Below are positions 10,691 to 22,967 of a stretch of 64,000 bases of DNA, piece by piece. Where the stretch lies: NCBI RefSeq assembly GCF_010093535.1, contig NW_022985170.1:600016-664015 (forward strand), in the 5' to 3' direction. Position numbers and translations under genes: made by a program. How positions within the stretch are numbered: the stretch's first letter is position 1; every line of letters begins with the position of its first letter. The notes beneath the pieces were generated by a model. That model had not been told where the DNA came from, did no database searches, and saw only the letters and a list, made by a program, of their open reading frames with translations. This DNA comes from Lindgomyces ingoldianus. Taxonomy: Eukaryota; Ascomycota; Dothideomycetes; Pleosporales; Lindgomycetaceae.

Positions 10691-13600
10691 ATGACTGACG
10701 GTTTGGACTCTCAGCTACTGAAACGAAAGCGAGCAGATGGGGAATTGGCGAAGAAAAAGAGAAAGAAGCAGAGAAAGAGCGAGGCGTCGATACGAAAAGA
10801 CGATATCCAGGTGGAGGCAAGCTTTCCGACACCCGTAGCAGAGCCGGAGAAGAAGAGCGAGAAGGAGGCAATCCCAAAAGTTCAAACCAAGCGCGCTTCC
10901 GAACAATTGGTACCAACTCCAATTCCGCAGAAAAACGACGCCGAGCATTCAGAGAATGCAGTTCCTTCGCCTTCGACTGAACGTCGTAAACGGAAGAAGC
11001 ACAAGGGCCGTAAATCCCCGGGAGGACACCCTGGAAACAATCCAGAAGGGGCTATCACGGGGGAAGAGTCACACAAGGATTCCGTAAATAGGCCTCAAGT
11101 CTTGGAGGAGCCTCGGCCGCCAATTCTGCAGCCAATCCAGAAACAAAGAGCAGAGGGACTGAATGACAGAAAGTTCATCAAGATTGAAGAGGAAAGCATT
11201 GCGAGTGCTTCGACACCATCACGCCCGAGTAACAAGATCAAGAAACAGAGAGGCAAATCACCGGCAACTTGGTCTGTCTCCGCTCCCATCGGTGGATGGT
11301 TCTTACCTCAAGACCCCTTGTTCTCACTTGATGAGAAATACCTGTTCCTCGCGGATACCAGATCTGTGCAGGTTTATTCTACTGAAACTTCTCTTCCTAT
11401 ACGCACTCTTGCAGTTGGCTACGGATACATATCAGCCTACGCTCTTTCGTCTACAAATCCCGAACACCTTTACGTCGCAAATTCATCTGGCCTGGTCACT
11501 CAATGGGACTGGACTAATGGAACGAAGACAGCACGCTGGGAAATCAAGACAAATATTCGACAGATGACAGTAGTGTCGCAGGCGCAATCGAACCAGGATC
11601 TCGTGTTCTGCCATGAAGTGGAAAATAGTCACAAAATCAACGTGCACGCTTTACGCACGCTTGACCAAGCTTCCCAAACGGAATTGAAACAGGTCTTGAA
11701 GTCGAAGTCAGCTATCAGCGGATTCCAGGTCTTATTAGAGGGAATGATCCTGATTGTTGCCTGCCAGAACTCGATCGCAATTGGCAAACGTGCGAAGCTT
11801 CACAGAACTGCCGTACAAGATTTTGAGTACACATGGCGAGAGTTCCGAACCACCAAACGGATAACGGCATTCAACGCGTATGTACGGATCCCGCAAGCTT
11901 CAGGAAAAAACAAAGATGCTTTACAAGATTCAAGAATCCATCTTAATCTTGCATTTGGGGATGAGAACGGCGTAATTTATCTTTTTGATGATATGCTGTC
12001 GTCGTTCGCCAGGTTCGAGAGATCCCAGAAGGATAGTGGAAAGACAACTATGGATCTTGATACACTCAGGCCAAAGCGTCTGCACTGGCACAGAGACGCC
12101 GTTAGGTCATTGAAGTGGTCGAAAGATGGTAGGTTCTCAGAAAGAGAGAGTCGTGCATTATGAGGCTGACTGTAATAGCTAACTATCTAATCTCTGGAGG
12201 AAAGGAGACAGTGCTAGTGATCTGGCAACTCTCCACCGGAAAACAACAGCACTTGCCTCACTTGACTGCGTCGATTGAGAACATCGTAGTCTCTCCATCG
12301 GGTGCTTCATACTCGGTGTTTCTGGCAAATAATTCCATCATCGTATTATCGACCTCCGAACTCGTGGCTAAAACGAACATTGTCGGAACCCAATCGCGAA
12401 GGATAGAGCTTGAGCAAATGCCCCGAGCATCAACATCCAACGACTTTCCCTTCGATATCTTCCATCAAGTCCCAATGGCCGTTCATACAAAGAACCCCAG
12501 TCAAGTCATGCTGTCGGTGCCATCATCTCAGCCTCGAAATGAGCATCTGCGAATTCCACCGCCCCAGCCATACCTGCAGACTTTCGATTTCGCCACCCAA
12601 TTACACGTCTCGCGACAGGCTCTCACGCGAAACAATGCGACGGACCTCAACACCGGACCCGATAAGACAAAGATTCAAGAACCAAATGTCAAATTCATCC
12701 AAGTCAGCCATGACGGCAGGTGGTTGGCAACTGTCGACGAGTGGACACCACCACCAATAGATATGGGCTATCTTGAAGAAGGCATCCCAGAGTTCAATGA
12801 GGAAGAGCGGCTGTTTCGCCGCGAAACCTATCTTAAGTTCTGGAGTTGCGACGAGAAAAGCGCGCAATGGACTCTTGAGTCAAGAATCGATGCGCCTCAC
12901 TCATTCGATACTCTCGGCACCAGTGCCCAAGTCTTCGATCTAATATCCGAACCGACTAAAGCTGGGTTCGCCACTGTAGGCGAAGACCGTTTCGTGCGCA
13001 TTTGGAGGCCGAAGACGAGGCTACGAGACGGTATGACTGTGCGAGGAAACGACAAACGACATAAGGAGGGGCTTGTAACTTGGTCACTTGACTGGTCAAT
13101 CGAGCTCTGCGGCAGATTTGACATATTAGACTCTAGTCCCAGTCCTCACTCCTTACTGAACCCTAGAAATTCTCGTTTGGCAGTGTCTGCAGATGGCTCT
13201 GTCCTCGCCGCTGGAGTTTCCTGGTCCTCAGATGCCAATACAGGAGTTATTCACATACTAGATGCTGAAAAGGGAACTGTACGACGTTCCATTACAGAAT
13301 TAGACGTAACCGCACTCTCCTGCCTGGGGCTAGTTGGGCGATATCTGGTTGCTATCAGTGACTCGATCATGGTATGGGATCTCGTCGTCGATGAACTCGT
13401 CTTCTGCGTGCCCGTAGAGTTGCCTGGTATCGATCGCTCCCACCGACCTTGGCTTATTCGTTTGGCTACCAATGAGAACGACGGAACGTTTGCGGTTACA
13501 TGCCCGCAATTTGAAAAAAATGAAACCTCTAAATCGCGCGGCACCCGATACTTTAAGAAAGCCACGACCAAGATTTTCGTTTTTGAGCCACAGAAACCCC

Positions 13601-14013
13601 AGGCAACTTGGTCTAGTACAGTACCAGACATCGTTCTCGCGCTCCAGTCTATGCAGGGTCGCAGAGGCTATGTTATCCTTGACTCTACAGCCTCAGTTCG
13701 ACTTGTAAATCGGAAAGCGGTCGCGTTGCAGTTGATCACGCCTCCACCCGAGCCGACGCCCGAGCTTGTCAGAAGACGCAAGGACATAAAAGAAGATGAA
13801 GACGAAAATGAAGATGAAGACAGAGACGAAGAATCGAACGATTTCACCCAAGGCCAGGAGTTGCTTCCAGATACGGAAAACGACAAACCAGTGGTCACGC
13901 CGCAGCAACTACAGGAGATATTCGACCTTAGCTCTTCAAACACCCTACCGCCGGTCAAGGAACTATTCAATGCAGTTGTGGGGTTGTATGCAAGAAAGCC
14001 AAAGGCACAGTGA
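10691..14013 (+). CDS. utp17: WD40 protein of the SSU processome, Utp17/Nan1 (WDR75) family
   Basis: Two exons, 10691-12128 and 12179-14013, join in frame (1090 aa; 50-nt intron). A basic, low-complexity N-terminus (RKRADGELAKKKRKKQRK) suits a nucleolar protein. Two WD40 propeller regions follow, with strands such as YLISGGKETVLVIWQ, WLATVDEWTPP and GEDRFVRIWRPK. The C-terminus has an acidic Asp/Glu run and then the family-typical tail TPQQLQEIFDLSSSN..ELFNAVVGLY. Utp17/Nan1 belongs to the t-UTP/UtpA complex that binds nascent pre-rRNA and is needed for 18S rRNA maturation. It is somewhat longer than yeast Nan1 (about 900 aa) because of the extended N-terminus. Confidence 0.85.
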
Positions 14014-15155
14014 GGGTGGCATCAATCTGTAGCAGATAGATTTGGGCAGAAAACAATTTCCGATGTTCAAGTATATGTTGCACACATTCAAGAGCAATCC
14101 CAGAGATATAAATATGGTACGAGATGCAAAATCCTGTGGGAGCGCATGAGGATCCGTTTCAATCGGTGATTTGAGGCTTGAGCGTCAGGTGACGCAGCGT
14201 ACTATCAGGTAGACTTGCCCTCTTGTGGCGAAGACGATATCTCTGAGTCCTGGGAAGTCCTGAATGCATAGACGCTTTCACAAATAGAAAGTTGCGTTCA
14301 GCCTAATTCAAAAGTTGCTAAGATCACCGCCAATCGTGCAGAAAATGTTCTAGCGTCGGGTGATGGCTCCGACACCTTCCTTCTCAGCTCCCCCATCAAT
14401 TTTCAAGCAAACAACCTCACTCGCTCGCCAAAAGGCGCGCGCAATTTCACCTTCTACTATTATCTCTTCTTGGTTGCAGGTTAGAGCGCGGCAAGTCGGC
14501 GGTTCCTGCCTTCCAAAACATCGACGAGACCAGCCAGCAGTTTAGAAGCCACACTGGAAGAATTTTGTGTCTTGAGGTTTCAGGAAGAAGGCTTATCTCC
14601 ATGCGCCACACTAGGCGGCGTTAATACATGTTTATTGGCAAATCACCTGCGCTTAGCTTGAACGACCTGCTCTCCTAAGCCTCTCCGGAGACCGGACTCG
14701 TGGAAGGTTAAACTCCTGAAACATAAGGACACCCACTGCTTACCCCAAATGGGCATGAGTGACGGCCACCCAGACCACTCAACGTCCCTCGTGGTATTCG
14801 CCTTCGGTCCATCCTTGAAACAAACCCTCGCGACGCAGATCCTAAGAGCTGCTTTAATCTGAGCAAGCAAATCCCCGCGTCCAATCGACTGCCTAAGCAG
14901 TGTCGTGTCCAACATGTTACGGCAATGACCGAGGCCGCGTGCTTTTGACAGACGAACCCATGGCAGAAGCACGACCTCCGTTGTCATGCGCCTACTTTGG
15001 GACCAAGGAAGAGCTATTGTTTATATATCTTCTGGTTCCTGCAAGATGCTGGTCCACTGTGCATTGCAGATTTTCATTCTTTTCTCCAGTATAATTTATA
15101 TTCTTACGACCAGGGCAAGACCCTGCAGGAAGCTCATATTATAAACGTCGAAACT
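14014..15155. other. intergenic region
   Basis: Lies between two plus-strand genes. A 114-codon minus-strand frame (14643-14987) has no recognisable motif and no clear start context, so I do not call it. An open plus-strand frame at 14949-15165 runs into the phosphodiesterase gene without an ATG until 15156 and could hide an extra 5' exon of that gene. Confidence 0.35.
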
Positions 15156-16723
15156 ATGGGTTACGGTATTTTTTCCTTTCCTCTACCCTAAGATCTTAAG
15201 GTAACCTATTACTAATTATCGTTAGGCGGATCTTTGACCCTTTTAAATGGGTCACCTTTCGACTGGACGCTGAGCGGCCAACATGCATATCAGATGGATA
15301 CCTGGAGCTGGCCGACGATAAGCGCAGGTACTAGAAGTCGGAAAGGAATCATTTGTGATGACATTGACATTACCCAGGCAAAGCGGCAAAAGTCCAGGTC
15401 ACATTTGGAACGAAGGGACATACTGGTGATGACGCTGGTGAAGCATATTACAAGCTCGCTGGAACATCCAATACGTTCCAGGTCCAGGCTCGTAAACCAT
15501 CGGGTTATAAATTAACGATTAACCTAGATGGGATGTCAACAAAGACCAGTCAGAAAGGATCCAACATCGATCTAGGCTTTAGACACGATGCTGCGGTGAA
15601 CTTCATCGTATCACAGGATGAGGCTGGGCAGTTTTGGTCGAATACCGGAACTACGACAGACTGGATGCAGCAGGGGTTGGGCTCTCTCGGGAACAGAACA
15701 CTCAAACAGATATGTATGCCTGGATCTCATGATGCTGGAATGAGCACCTACAAACCAGGGACAATTGGTGCAAACTTTGCGAATACACAAGCACAATATC
15801 TCGACCTTTATCAACAGCTCATGACAGGATCACGTTACTTCGACCTACGACCTGTCATCTCAAATGGGCAATGGGTGTCTGGACATTATTCTGAAGTCGA
15901 AGGAGTGTGGTTGGGTGGTAATGGTCAGTCGTTGTCGGATATGGTCAAACAAATCAATGAGTACGGCAAGCCCTTGAAATACGTCACAGGCTCTAAGCAG
16001 CTGACCTCTAGCAGTTTCACCTCTCAGTACAAGGAACTCATTATCATCAATCTAAGCCACACCCTTGACACGGACAATGACTACAAGAACCTCTCCCAGG
16101 ATCAGTGGAACAAGCTGTTCGACACGCTCAAAGGCATCAACAATCGACATGCCGTCAGTAATCCAGGCAAGACAGACTTTACCAACACAGTCCTAAGAGA
16201 GTTCATACAAGACCGCGCCTCCGTCTTCATCTTCGCACAACTTCCAAATGGCATCTCCCTTGGTGATTATGCCAATCAAGGCTTCTTCATGCAGGACAAC
16301 TTTCCTATATTTGACTCGTACTCAAACTCTAACAACGCTGGAACCATGGAAAAGGACCAGCTCCAGAAAGTCAAAGACAACCGGAATCTCGTAGCAGACG
16401 CCGGCCAACGTAAAGACAGATTTCACATACTCTCCTGGACCCTGACACAGCAGCCGGAAGACGTCCTAAACCCAGACAAAGCCATCATGAACCTCGGAGC
16501 ATCCGTCTTTGATGACCTGATCAGCAATGCTTACAACTCCTTTACCCCACAATCCTTCCCGAACGTGCTTTTCGTCGACGCGCTAGGCATACGAGACAAG
16601 CCTGTCATTTTTCCGTTTGACAAACCGGTGTCTGTGGGAACGAATTTTGACATCGCTGCACTCGCCATCGCAGTCAACAACGGCATGGCGGGCCGTAATA
16701 GTTACATCACTGGAAGAACATGA
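15156..16723 (+). CDS. PLC-like phosphodiesterase (PI-PLC X-domain, TIM barrel)
   Basis: Three exons fit in frame: 15156-15165, 15226-15327 and 15378-16723 (485 aa). The first part (GGSLTLLNGSPFDW..SYQM-like, then GEAYYKLAG and INLDG) is a beta-sandwich region often found before the barrel in fungal members. The barrel carries the X-domain histidines in ICMPGSHDAGMST and WVSGHYSEVEG, plus YFDLRPV. Bacterial PI-PLCs and related spider/fungal enzymes cleave phospholipid headgroups with these two histidines; the substrate here is unknown. The N-terminus is uncertain: the ATG at 15156 gives only five residues before the second intron-bounded exon and no signal peptide, so an upstream exon may be missing or lost. 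Confidence 0.75.
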
Positions 16724-18855
16724 GACGCTGGCCAAACTAGATTTGTTTTCCTCGTTTCGATCACCCTATATCTAATAATTGAATTAAAGACTTTCTCTTC
16801 AACGAAAAGTGTGTCGTATTCGGGAATGCATGATGCAAGACCAAGGTTTTTCCCTGAGTTGTTGATGCATCGCTGTCGCTGGACCCGACACGGTCCGGCT
16901 CAGCGAAGGGGAAGCGCGCGATGACCTTCTCACACTGCACTCTATAGGTGGTGACGAAGTCGCCTTTATTGATGGCGTGCGGATGCGATCAAGCGACTCG
17001 TCATCGCGCGAGTAATGCGGGATGCCAGCGATGACATGAATTAAGGCGAAAGTCTGACAAGGAGAAATTAAAATTGCAGTGCAGACATGTAAATAGCGAG
17101 ATCGTCGGGTCCGCATTCGTGCCTAAATTTAGGCGCACGGCAGGGCTGGCTGATGACAGTGTTTCTCCAATCATTTTTTAGGGGTTCCGTCATGCCACCG
17201 CATGGTGATTGATGGAACGATTAAAGAGGGTCGCGAGAAATTACGGTCCCGCCGTGGTGCTTTGGGGACCTGGTTCGATGGTCGAGGGAATCCTGGGCTT
17301 CAGTGGAGGGGTTTAGCGGCGTTAAAGCTCAAGGTCGACCCAGCCAGCACACCTAGGATGGGATACGAAGTGCTAGGCCCTAGGCGGACAATGTGTTTAT
17401 TGTTTTGGCATCGTTTGCAAAGATTCTCCACACTCCATCAGCATGTCTTGCAAGCAATTCATGACCTTCCCATCAGGGCCGCCACCAGCAGCACCAGTGG
17501 ATGGGATTTGGGAGAGCGCGTGCGTAGCCAGCGTGGCGGCCCGGCGCAACGAAATGACCTCGTCTCGCAAAACGGAGGCTGGATTCCAGAGATCGGAAGA
17601 AAAGTTAACACACTGGGGCTTTTGTCCTCGGCTGAAGGTGCGAGATCCAGGGGTCGGACTCCTCAAGAAAACATCGAAAGATCTCAACGACATGGTGGCT
17701 TCGGAGAGATAGACGATCCGAGTGCCTCTCGACGCGGCTCGCATATCATTTCTTCATGTGAAGAAAGTCGCCGTTAACGAAGCGAGAGCAACTCCCCAAC
17801 GCAATGCACGGCAGTTGATCGATAGTAACCGCCTCCTCCACAGATTGGCAAAAGCACCTCAAAAACCATGGCATTGTCAAGCGGAACGGACGGCATCTAG
17901 ACCAACAGCTGGAGCAGAGCTAAACTTTCGAGGGGTCTTTCGGCGCTAGGAACCTTGAGGATTTCTCCTCACACTTGCCACGCTCCGTAGTCGCACACTC
18001 AAGCAGGCGCTAGTAACTCTGACCTGTCGCGAAGCCAAGTCGAGTTGCTCGAGCGCAACTTCATTGTACAACGCTGCCCGCAGATACGGCATTGAATATG
18101 CATCATGACGAGCGTCGAGAGTTTCGAGTGATGAAGGGAATTGCTCTTGGGCGGGTTGTTTCGACACCTCAACGCTGCCACTGGTAGGACTTATTCACCC
18201 TCCCTTCTTGTTTGTTGCAGATGTTGAAAGGACGTAGAACCCCCATCCCAATCATAGCTTTAGGCCGATAAAGCCACCCATTCCTGATGGCCGCCTCCCC
18301 TTTTCAGCGCAGGAGAAGGGTTTTGGGTGTGGAGGCGTGCGCAAGCCGGATGTTCCTGCATCTCCGCAACCCCGTGCGTGCCCGTCATCATCCAATGGCA
18401 TCCTTGTCCTATCCCCAAGCGACGGCGACCACGTCGCCGGGATATCCAAAAGGGCAAAGCCCAAGCTCGTTCCCGGCATGAAAGCTGCTTTCTCCTAGGC
18501 CGCCCGTCTTGGACAGGGCTGAAATGCGCCGTCGTCGTGCTAACTTCTGGGCTGCAAAGCTTCGAGTCAATTTTGGAATTCGCTTCAAGGATTGCATGGC
18601 TGGTCTGTAGATCACGACGGGGTTTTTAAACCTCAGTCGACCCCTTGATATCTTTTCCTTCACCTTTCACCTCCATAAAACCTATTCTACCTGCCTCCTT
18701 GTGTGGCGTTGCATTCGCTTTTCATTACTTCTTAAAGGTCTTTCGGTGTGTTGGTATTCCAACACCCAGTCACTCGCTTCCTCCCCCCCCCCCCAAAATA
18801 GAGTAGTAATCATTCATAATAATACATAGCGGACGACTAGCTACCAAGACCCACT
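16724..18855. other. 2.1-kb intergenic / long promoter region
   Basis: Lies upstream of the chitin deacetylase. Overlapping frames exist on both strands around 17200-17780 and 18250-18660, but none resembles a protein family and they shadow one another, as expected in GC-rich non-coding DNA. A run of 12 C residues lies about 60 bp before the chitin deacetylase ATG. Confidence 0.4.
18783..18794. repeat. poly(C) tract in the chitin deacetylase 5' leader
   Basis: Twelve consecutive C residues followed by AAAA, 62-73 bp upstream of the ATG. Such tracts in fungal leaders or promoters are length-variable; no function can be assigned. Confidence 0.8.
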
Positions 18856-21130
18856 ATGCACTTCTCAACAGCTCTCGCCGCCGCCGCCGCTGCGATTGTG
18901 CCTCTCGTAAATGCCCATGAAGGAGCTCCAATTCCCAGGATCGCGGGTCTTAATATCAAGGATTTAAAGGCTCGGGATATCTTCACGAACTTCAAGGTCC
19001 GACAGGCAGCCGATGTCGATCATCACGACGCGCCGAAGAAGCGCTCGAACCTGGAGGCCCGCCAGAATACAGATGGACAGTGTGGTGCTGGATTTGGATC
19101 GTGTGCGGCGGGCTACTGCTGCAGTGAAGGCGGATGTATGATTGAAGCCATGCCTCATGTGAAAGATGTTGCTAAGAAATAACAGGGTGTGGAAAAACCG
19201 CGGACTACTGCTACTCCCCAGGCTGTAACTATAAGTATGGTCCCGGATGCCCTGAAAATGTGACGCCAGCGGGCACCAACACCTCGACCGTTGCCCGCAC
19301 CAAGGTTGGTTCCGTAGCGTACGGAGGAGCTGGTATCTATAACTGTGTTACCCCTGGAACTGTTGCCATTACATATGATGATGGCCCACTCCAGAACTAC
19401 ACATCACACATTCTGGACATTTTTAAGAGCTATAACGCAAGGGCTACGTTCTTCATCACTGGGAACAACATCAACAAGGGAGAGATCGACCTCGCTTCTA
19501 CTGGTTTCCCTGCTGTTATCCAGCGCATGCACACCGATGGACACCAGATCGCCTCCCACACCTGGACCCATTTGGATCTAAGCGCCATCACTGCCGTGGA
19601 TCGAAAGAATCAGATGTACAAGAATGAGATGGCTCTCCGCAACATTCTTGGCTTCTTCCCCACCTACATGCGCCCACCGTATTCGAGCTGCACGTCCGCC
19701 TCCGGCTGTGAGAGTGACTTGGCCAACCTGGGCTATCATGTGATCTATTTCGATGTTGACACAGACGACTACAACCAGGATTCGCCGAATCTGATCCAAA
19801 ACGCCAAGAATTACTTCAAGGGTAATATCACCGCTGGAGGTGCGACGGCGAGCAATTCCGACTGGCTCTCCATCAGCCACGACATTCACGAGCAGACTGC
19901 CTATAATCTGACAGACTTCATGCTCTCGACCCTCACCGGCCTTGGCTACAAGGCTGTCACTGTCGGCGAGTGCCTGGGTGATCCATCCGCCAACTGGTAC
20001 CGCAACTCGGCTGGCAGCACCGGATCAGTCTCGACATCAACTGTAAGCATTTCTTCCATTCACACGTTAGGCCCGTAGTAGACTAGTGTTTTGCGTGATT
20101 GTCTTTCGAATTTTCCTACCACTTTTAAACTGAACTTTGTCTGACTCCTTCAAGCCCGTCCAAACTAGCACCCAGGTCTCTTCAACCAGCTCTGCTCCAT
20201 CCGCCACGGGTACCAAGAAGGTTTCAACTGATGCTACTTGCGGCGGAACAAACGGATTTACTTGCCAAGGGTCGACCTTTGGCAACTGCTGCTCTTCAGC
20301 CGGCTGGTGGTAAGCTCTCGCCAACTTTTCTTTATGCACTGCTTTTCAACTCGACAATACTCTGCCCGACACAAGTCTGATCTGATGCCAAGCGGCCAAA
20401 CAACCGCGTATTGCGGTACTGGCTGTCAACCGAGTTTTGGAACATGCTCTAGTTCCAGCAGTATTAGCAGCGTGAAACCCTCAACCTCTTCCAAGCCCGT
20501 GTCCTCCATCAGGCCCTCATCGACCTCGACAAAACCATCTGCTTCTGCCACTCCCTCTGGCAAGACCGTTTCGACTGATGCTACGTGTGGTGGTACCAAG
20601 GGTTTTACCTGCCAGGGTTCTACCTTTGGTAACTGCTGCAGCGTCAACGGCTGGTGGCACGTTAACTTTTTAATTTTTTAGTTTGTTTGTATTTGAACAG
20701 AAACTAACATAATAAATAGTGGCTCCACCTCAGCTTACTGTTCCACGGGTTGTCAAAGCGCTTTTGGCACAGTGAGTTTTATTCTCCTTAGTACAGTGGA
20801 TGGTGTCTAATAGATTACATAGTGCGGCACCAGCGGCACAACCTCCTCCCCAGCCCCGACCTCGACTGGAAAAGCTATTTCCACCGATGGAACCTGTGCT
20901 GGAACTACTGGCTTGTAAGAGCCCCTTCAATCTGCGTGACGACCGCACTCACTGACTGCAATTTAGCACGTGCCAGGGATCAACCTTCGGGAACTGCTGC
21001 TCCCAGTATGGATGGTGCGGGTCGACGACTGGACATGTTAGTGTAGCCCTGTCTTATTTCCATGAAGTGGTGCTAACTTATTTCACAGTGCGGAACTGGC
21101 TGCCAGACTGCCTTTGGCACCTGTACGTAA
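18856..21130 (+). CDS. secreted chitin deacetylase with four CBM18 chitin-binding modules
   Basis: Eight exons join in frame (603 aa): 18856-19135, 19186-20042, 20155-20309, 20393-20656, 20720-20771, 20823-20914, 20967-21036, 21089-21130. A signal peptide of about 20 residues is followed by one CBM18 (cysteine pattern ending CCSEGGWCGKTADYC). The NodB/CE4 catalytic domain comes next, with TYDDGP (about 156), SHTWTHLDL (about 217), RPPYSSC, DVDTDDYNQ and SHDIHEQT, i.e. the catalytic Asp pair, metal histidines and motifs 3-5. Three near-identical CBM18 repeats (TCQGSTFGNCC each) follow in Ser/Thr-rich linkers. The enzyme removes acetyl groups from chitin in the wall or outside the cell, releasing acetate and leaving chitosan. 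The fourth intron appears to begin with GC instead of GT. Confidence 0.9.
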
Positions 21131-22967
21131 GCAACCTAGGAGTGGAAAGAGCTCGAGATGGCAGTGGACGGCGATATCGTCAAGTAAGTAGGAGGAGGGA
21201 ACGGAGAGCGATCATTGAATGGTGTTTTGACGAAACATGGGGTGTTTAATAAACGCACGCGTACAGCGTGTTAGCATATTTCATGGAACATGAACAAGGT
21301 GTGTTTAATCTAGTGAACCTCTTGCTACAATCAGAGCACATACAAATAGGATACAAATACCTGTGATGAAATACCCCCGTTACGTTCTACTACATTTCAC
21401 GAAGTGTCACAGCGTGGACATCCCTTGGAACGGTCTCAGCAGACTTACTAAGTACGGCTAGGCTTCCATAATCCCCTTCCAAGGGAATGCTGTATGATGC
21501 TCATTCAAACTCCCGTTACGAGCAAACGTTTTACCGCAACTACGCATTATCCCGACACCATGTTTTTTCTGCAGCGGTGTTTCATTGTATCCGTCGTAAA
21601 TGTTTAGGTGCAATTGAGATCCAAGCATTTGATCTGGTCTACTTGTCCTCATGACATTCTGCGTACCTAGTTAGTCTAGGCTTATAAAGAATTCGCCACA
21701 CCAGGGATGTACGCATTTGAAATCTCCCTGCTTCCAGTTGACGACGTTGTAGTGCAGTTTCATGTATGCTCAACTGTCAAGTTTCTTTCCGCAGCCCAGC
21801 CATCAAGCAACATCTGAAATTCCTTTTACAATGCAATTCAACATCGTGGGTCAACTTCGCATTACAGCCCTCAATTGAACAAACCCCTAGTCCTGGAGTG
21901 CGTGAAAAGGATGTTGTTGCCCCAGCCCCCTTGTCCACGCTTTATGGTCTCTCATGTACTTGCAGCAATCCAAACACCACATGTCCACTCCGGTAGCAGG
22001 GCTGTTGTAGTACCCACCACTAGGCTGGCATAAATCTGCAAGAGAGGTCGTTTGGCCCTATTTCACGGTGACAAAGATAGTACCGATAGCGTTGTGTAGC
22101 CAGAAGATCGAAGTATTCTTCTCGCATTCCCTTGAGAGAAGGTGCTAATGTGGTATGGTGTAGTGTAGAATGAGAAAGGGGGCTGAGCGCAAAGTTTCCT
22201 ACGAATGAAGTCTGGATTCTACTTGAAACATACAAATCGCTGCCCATTGACCGAAATTCACCTAAAATAATTGGCGCCTACCTTCATACTCTATGAAGTC
22301 CTTTTATCTCTACCTCCGTCTATGGAGGTGGAGGGTCATTCTTCCATAAATACCACTTCTACCAAACTACCATAAGTCAGCAAATAGCAAACTGTAGAAT
22401 GTAGGGATGGAGCTGGAAAGCAGCAATAGGATCCAAGAAGAGAAGAGACGTCCTTTGTGCTGGTGCTGGTGCTTACTAGATCTGACATTTGAACGTCGCT
22501 TACAACATTGAGGTTAACCTCAAGACCACGAAAGTAAATGAACTGGATGAAAATAAAAGCACAATAGAAAGCAAATAGAGGCTAAGAATATATGTTGAAT
22601 GAAATTTAGGGATACACGTCGATCCTGTTGGGAGCAGCGCGAAAGGTTGGTGTCCCCAAGGCGGACAGGTTGGAAAGCGGATTATAAACTCCTATAGGGA
22701 TCGAGTATTTCTATCAAAACGTACGTACACACATTTCCGCTCGACGCCCTTGGCTTTGAGCGCATGCGTCCATAACACAATTTGCTCGAACACCGTTCAT
22801 AATACCAACTCCAATCGTCTAATGCAGATGGTATTAATGCTGCCTCCGTTCTTCATAACGTCAGTAATCCATCCTTTGCACCAGTCTCCCTTTGTTTCCA
22901 GATACTCATGAGGTACCCGAGGAGCCCAACTCCGTAGAACCAATTTTACTCGTCCAATTTTCGTCCC
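21131..22967. other. 1.8-kb intergenic, convergent 3' ends
   Basis: AT-rich DNA between the 3' ends of the chitin deacetylase (plus) and the MFS transporter (minus). No frame above 80 codons looks coding; I see nothing else in it. Confidence 0.4.

Noticed and set aside
14643..14987. 114-codon minus-strand frame
   Set aside because: No recognisable domain and no good start; not supported as a gene.
17202..17777. 191-codon plus-strand frame upstream of the chitin deacetylase
   Set aside because: Matched by open frames on the other strand and without motif; treated as non-coding.
18856..21130. chitin deacetylase as a seventh member of the GlcNAc cluster
   Set aside because: It is 13 kb away with at least four unrelated genes between; related in chemistry but not part of the contiguous set.
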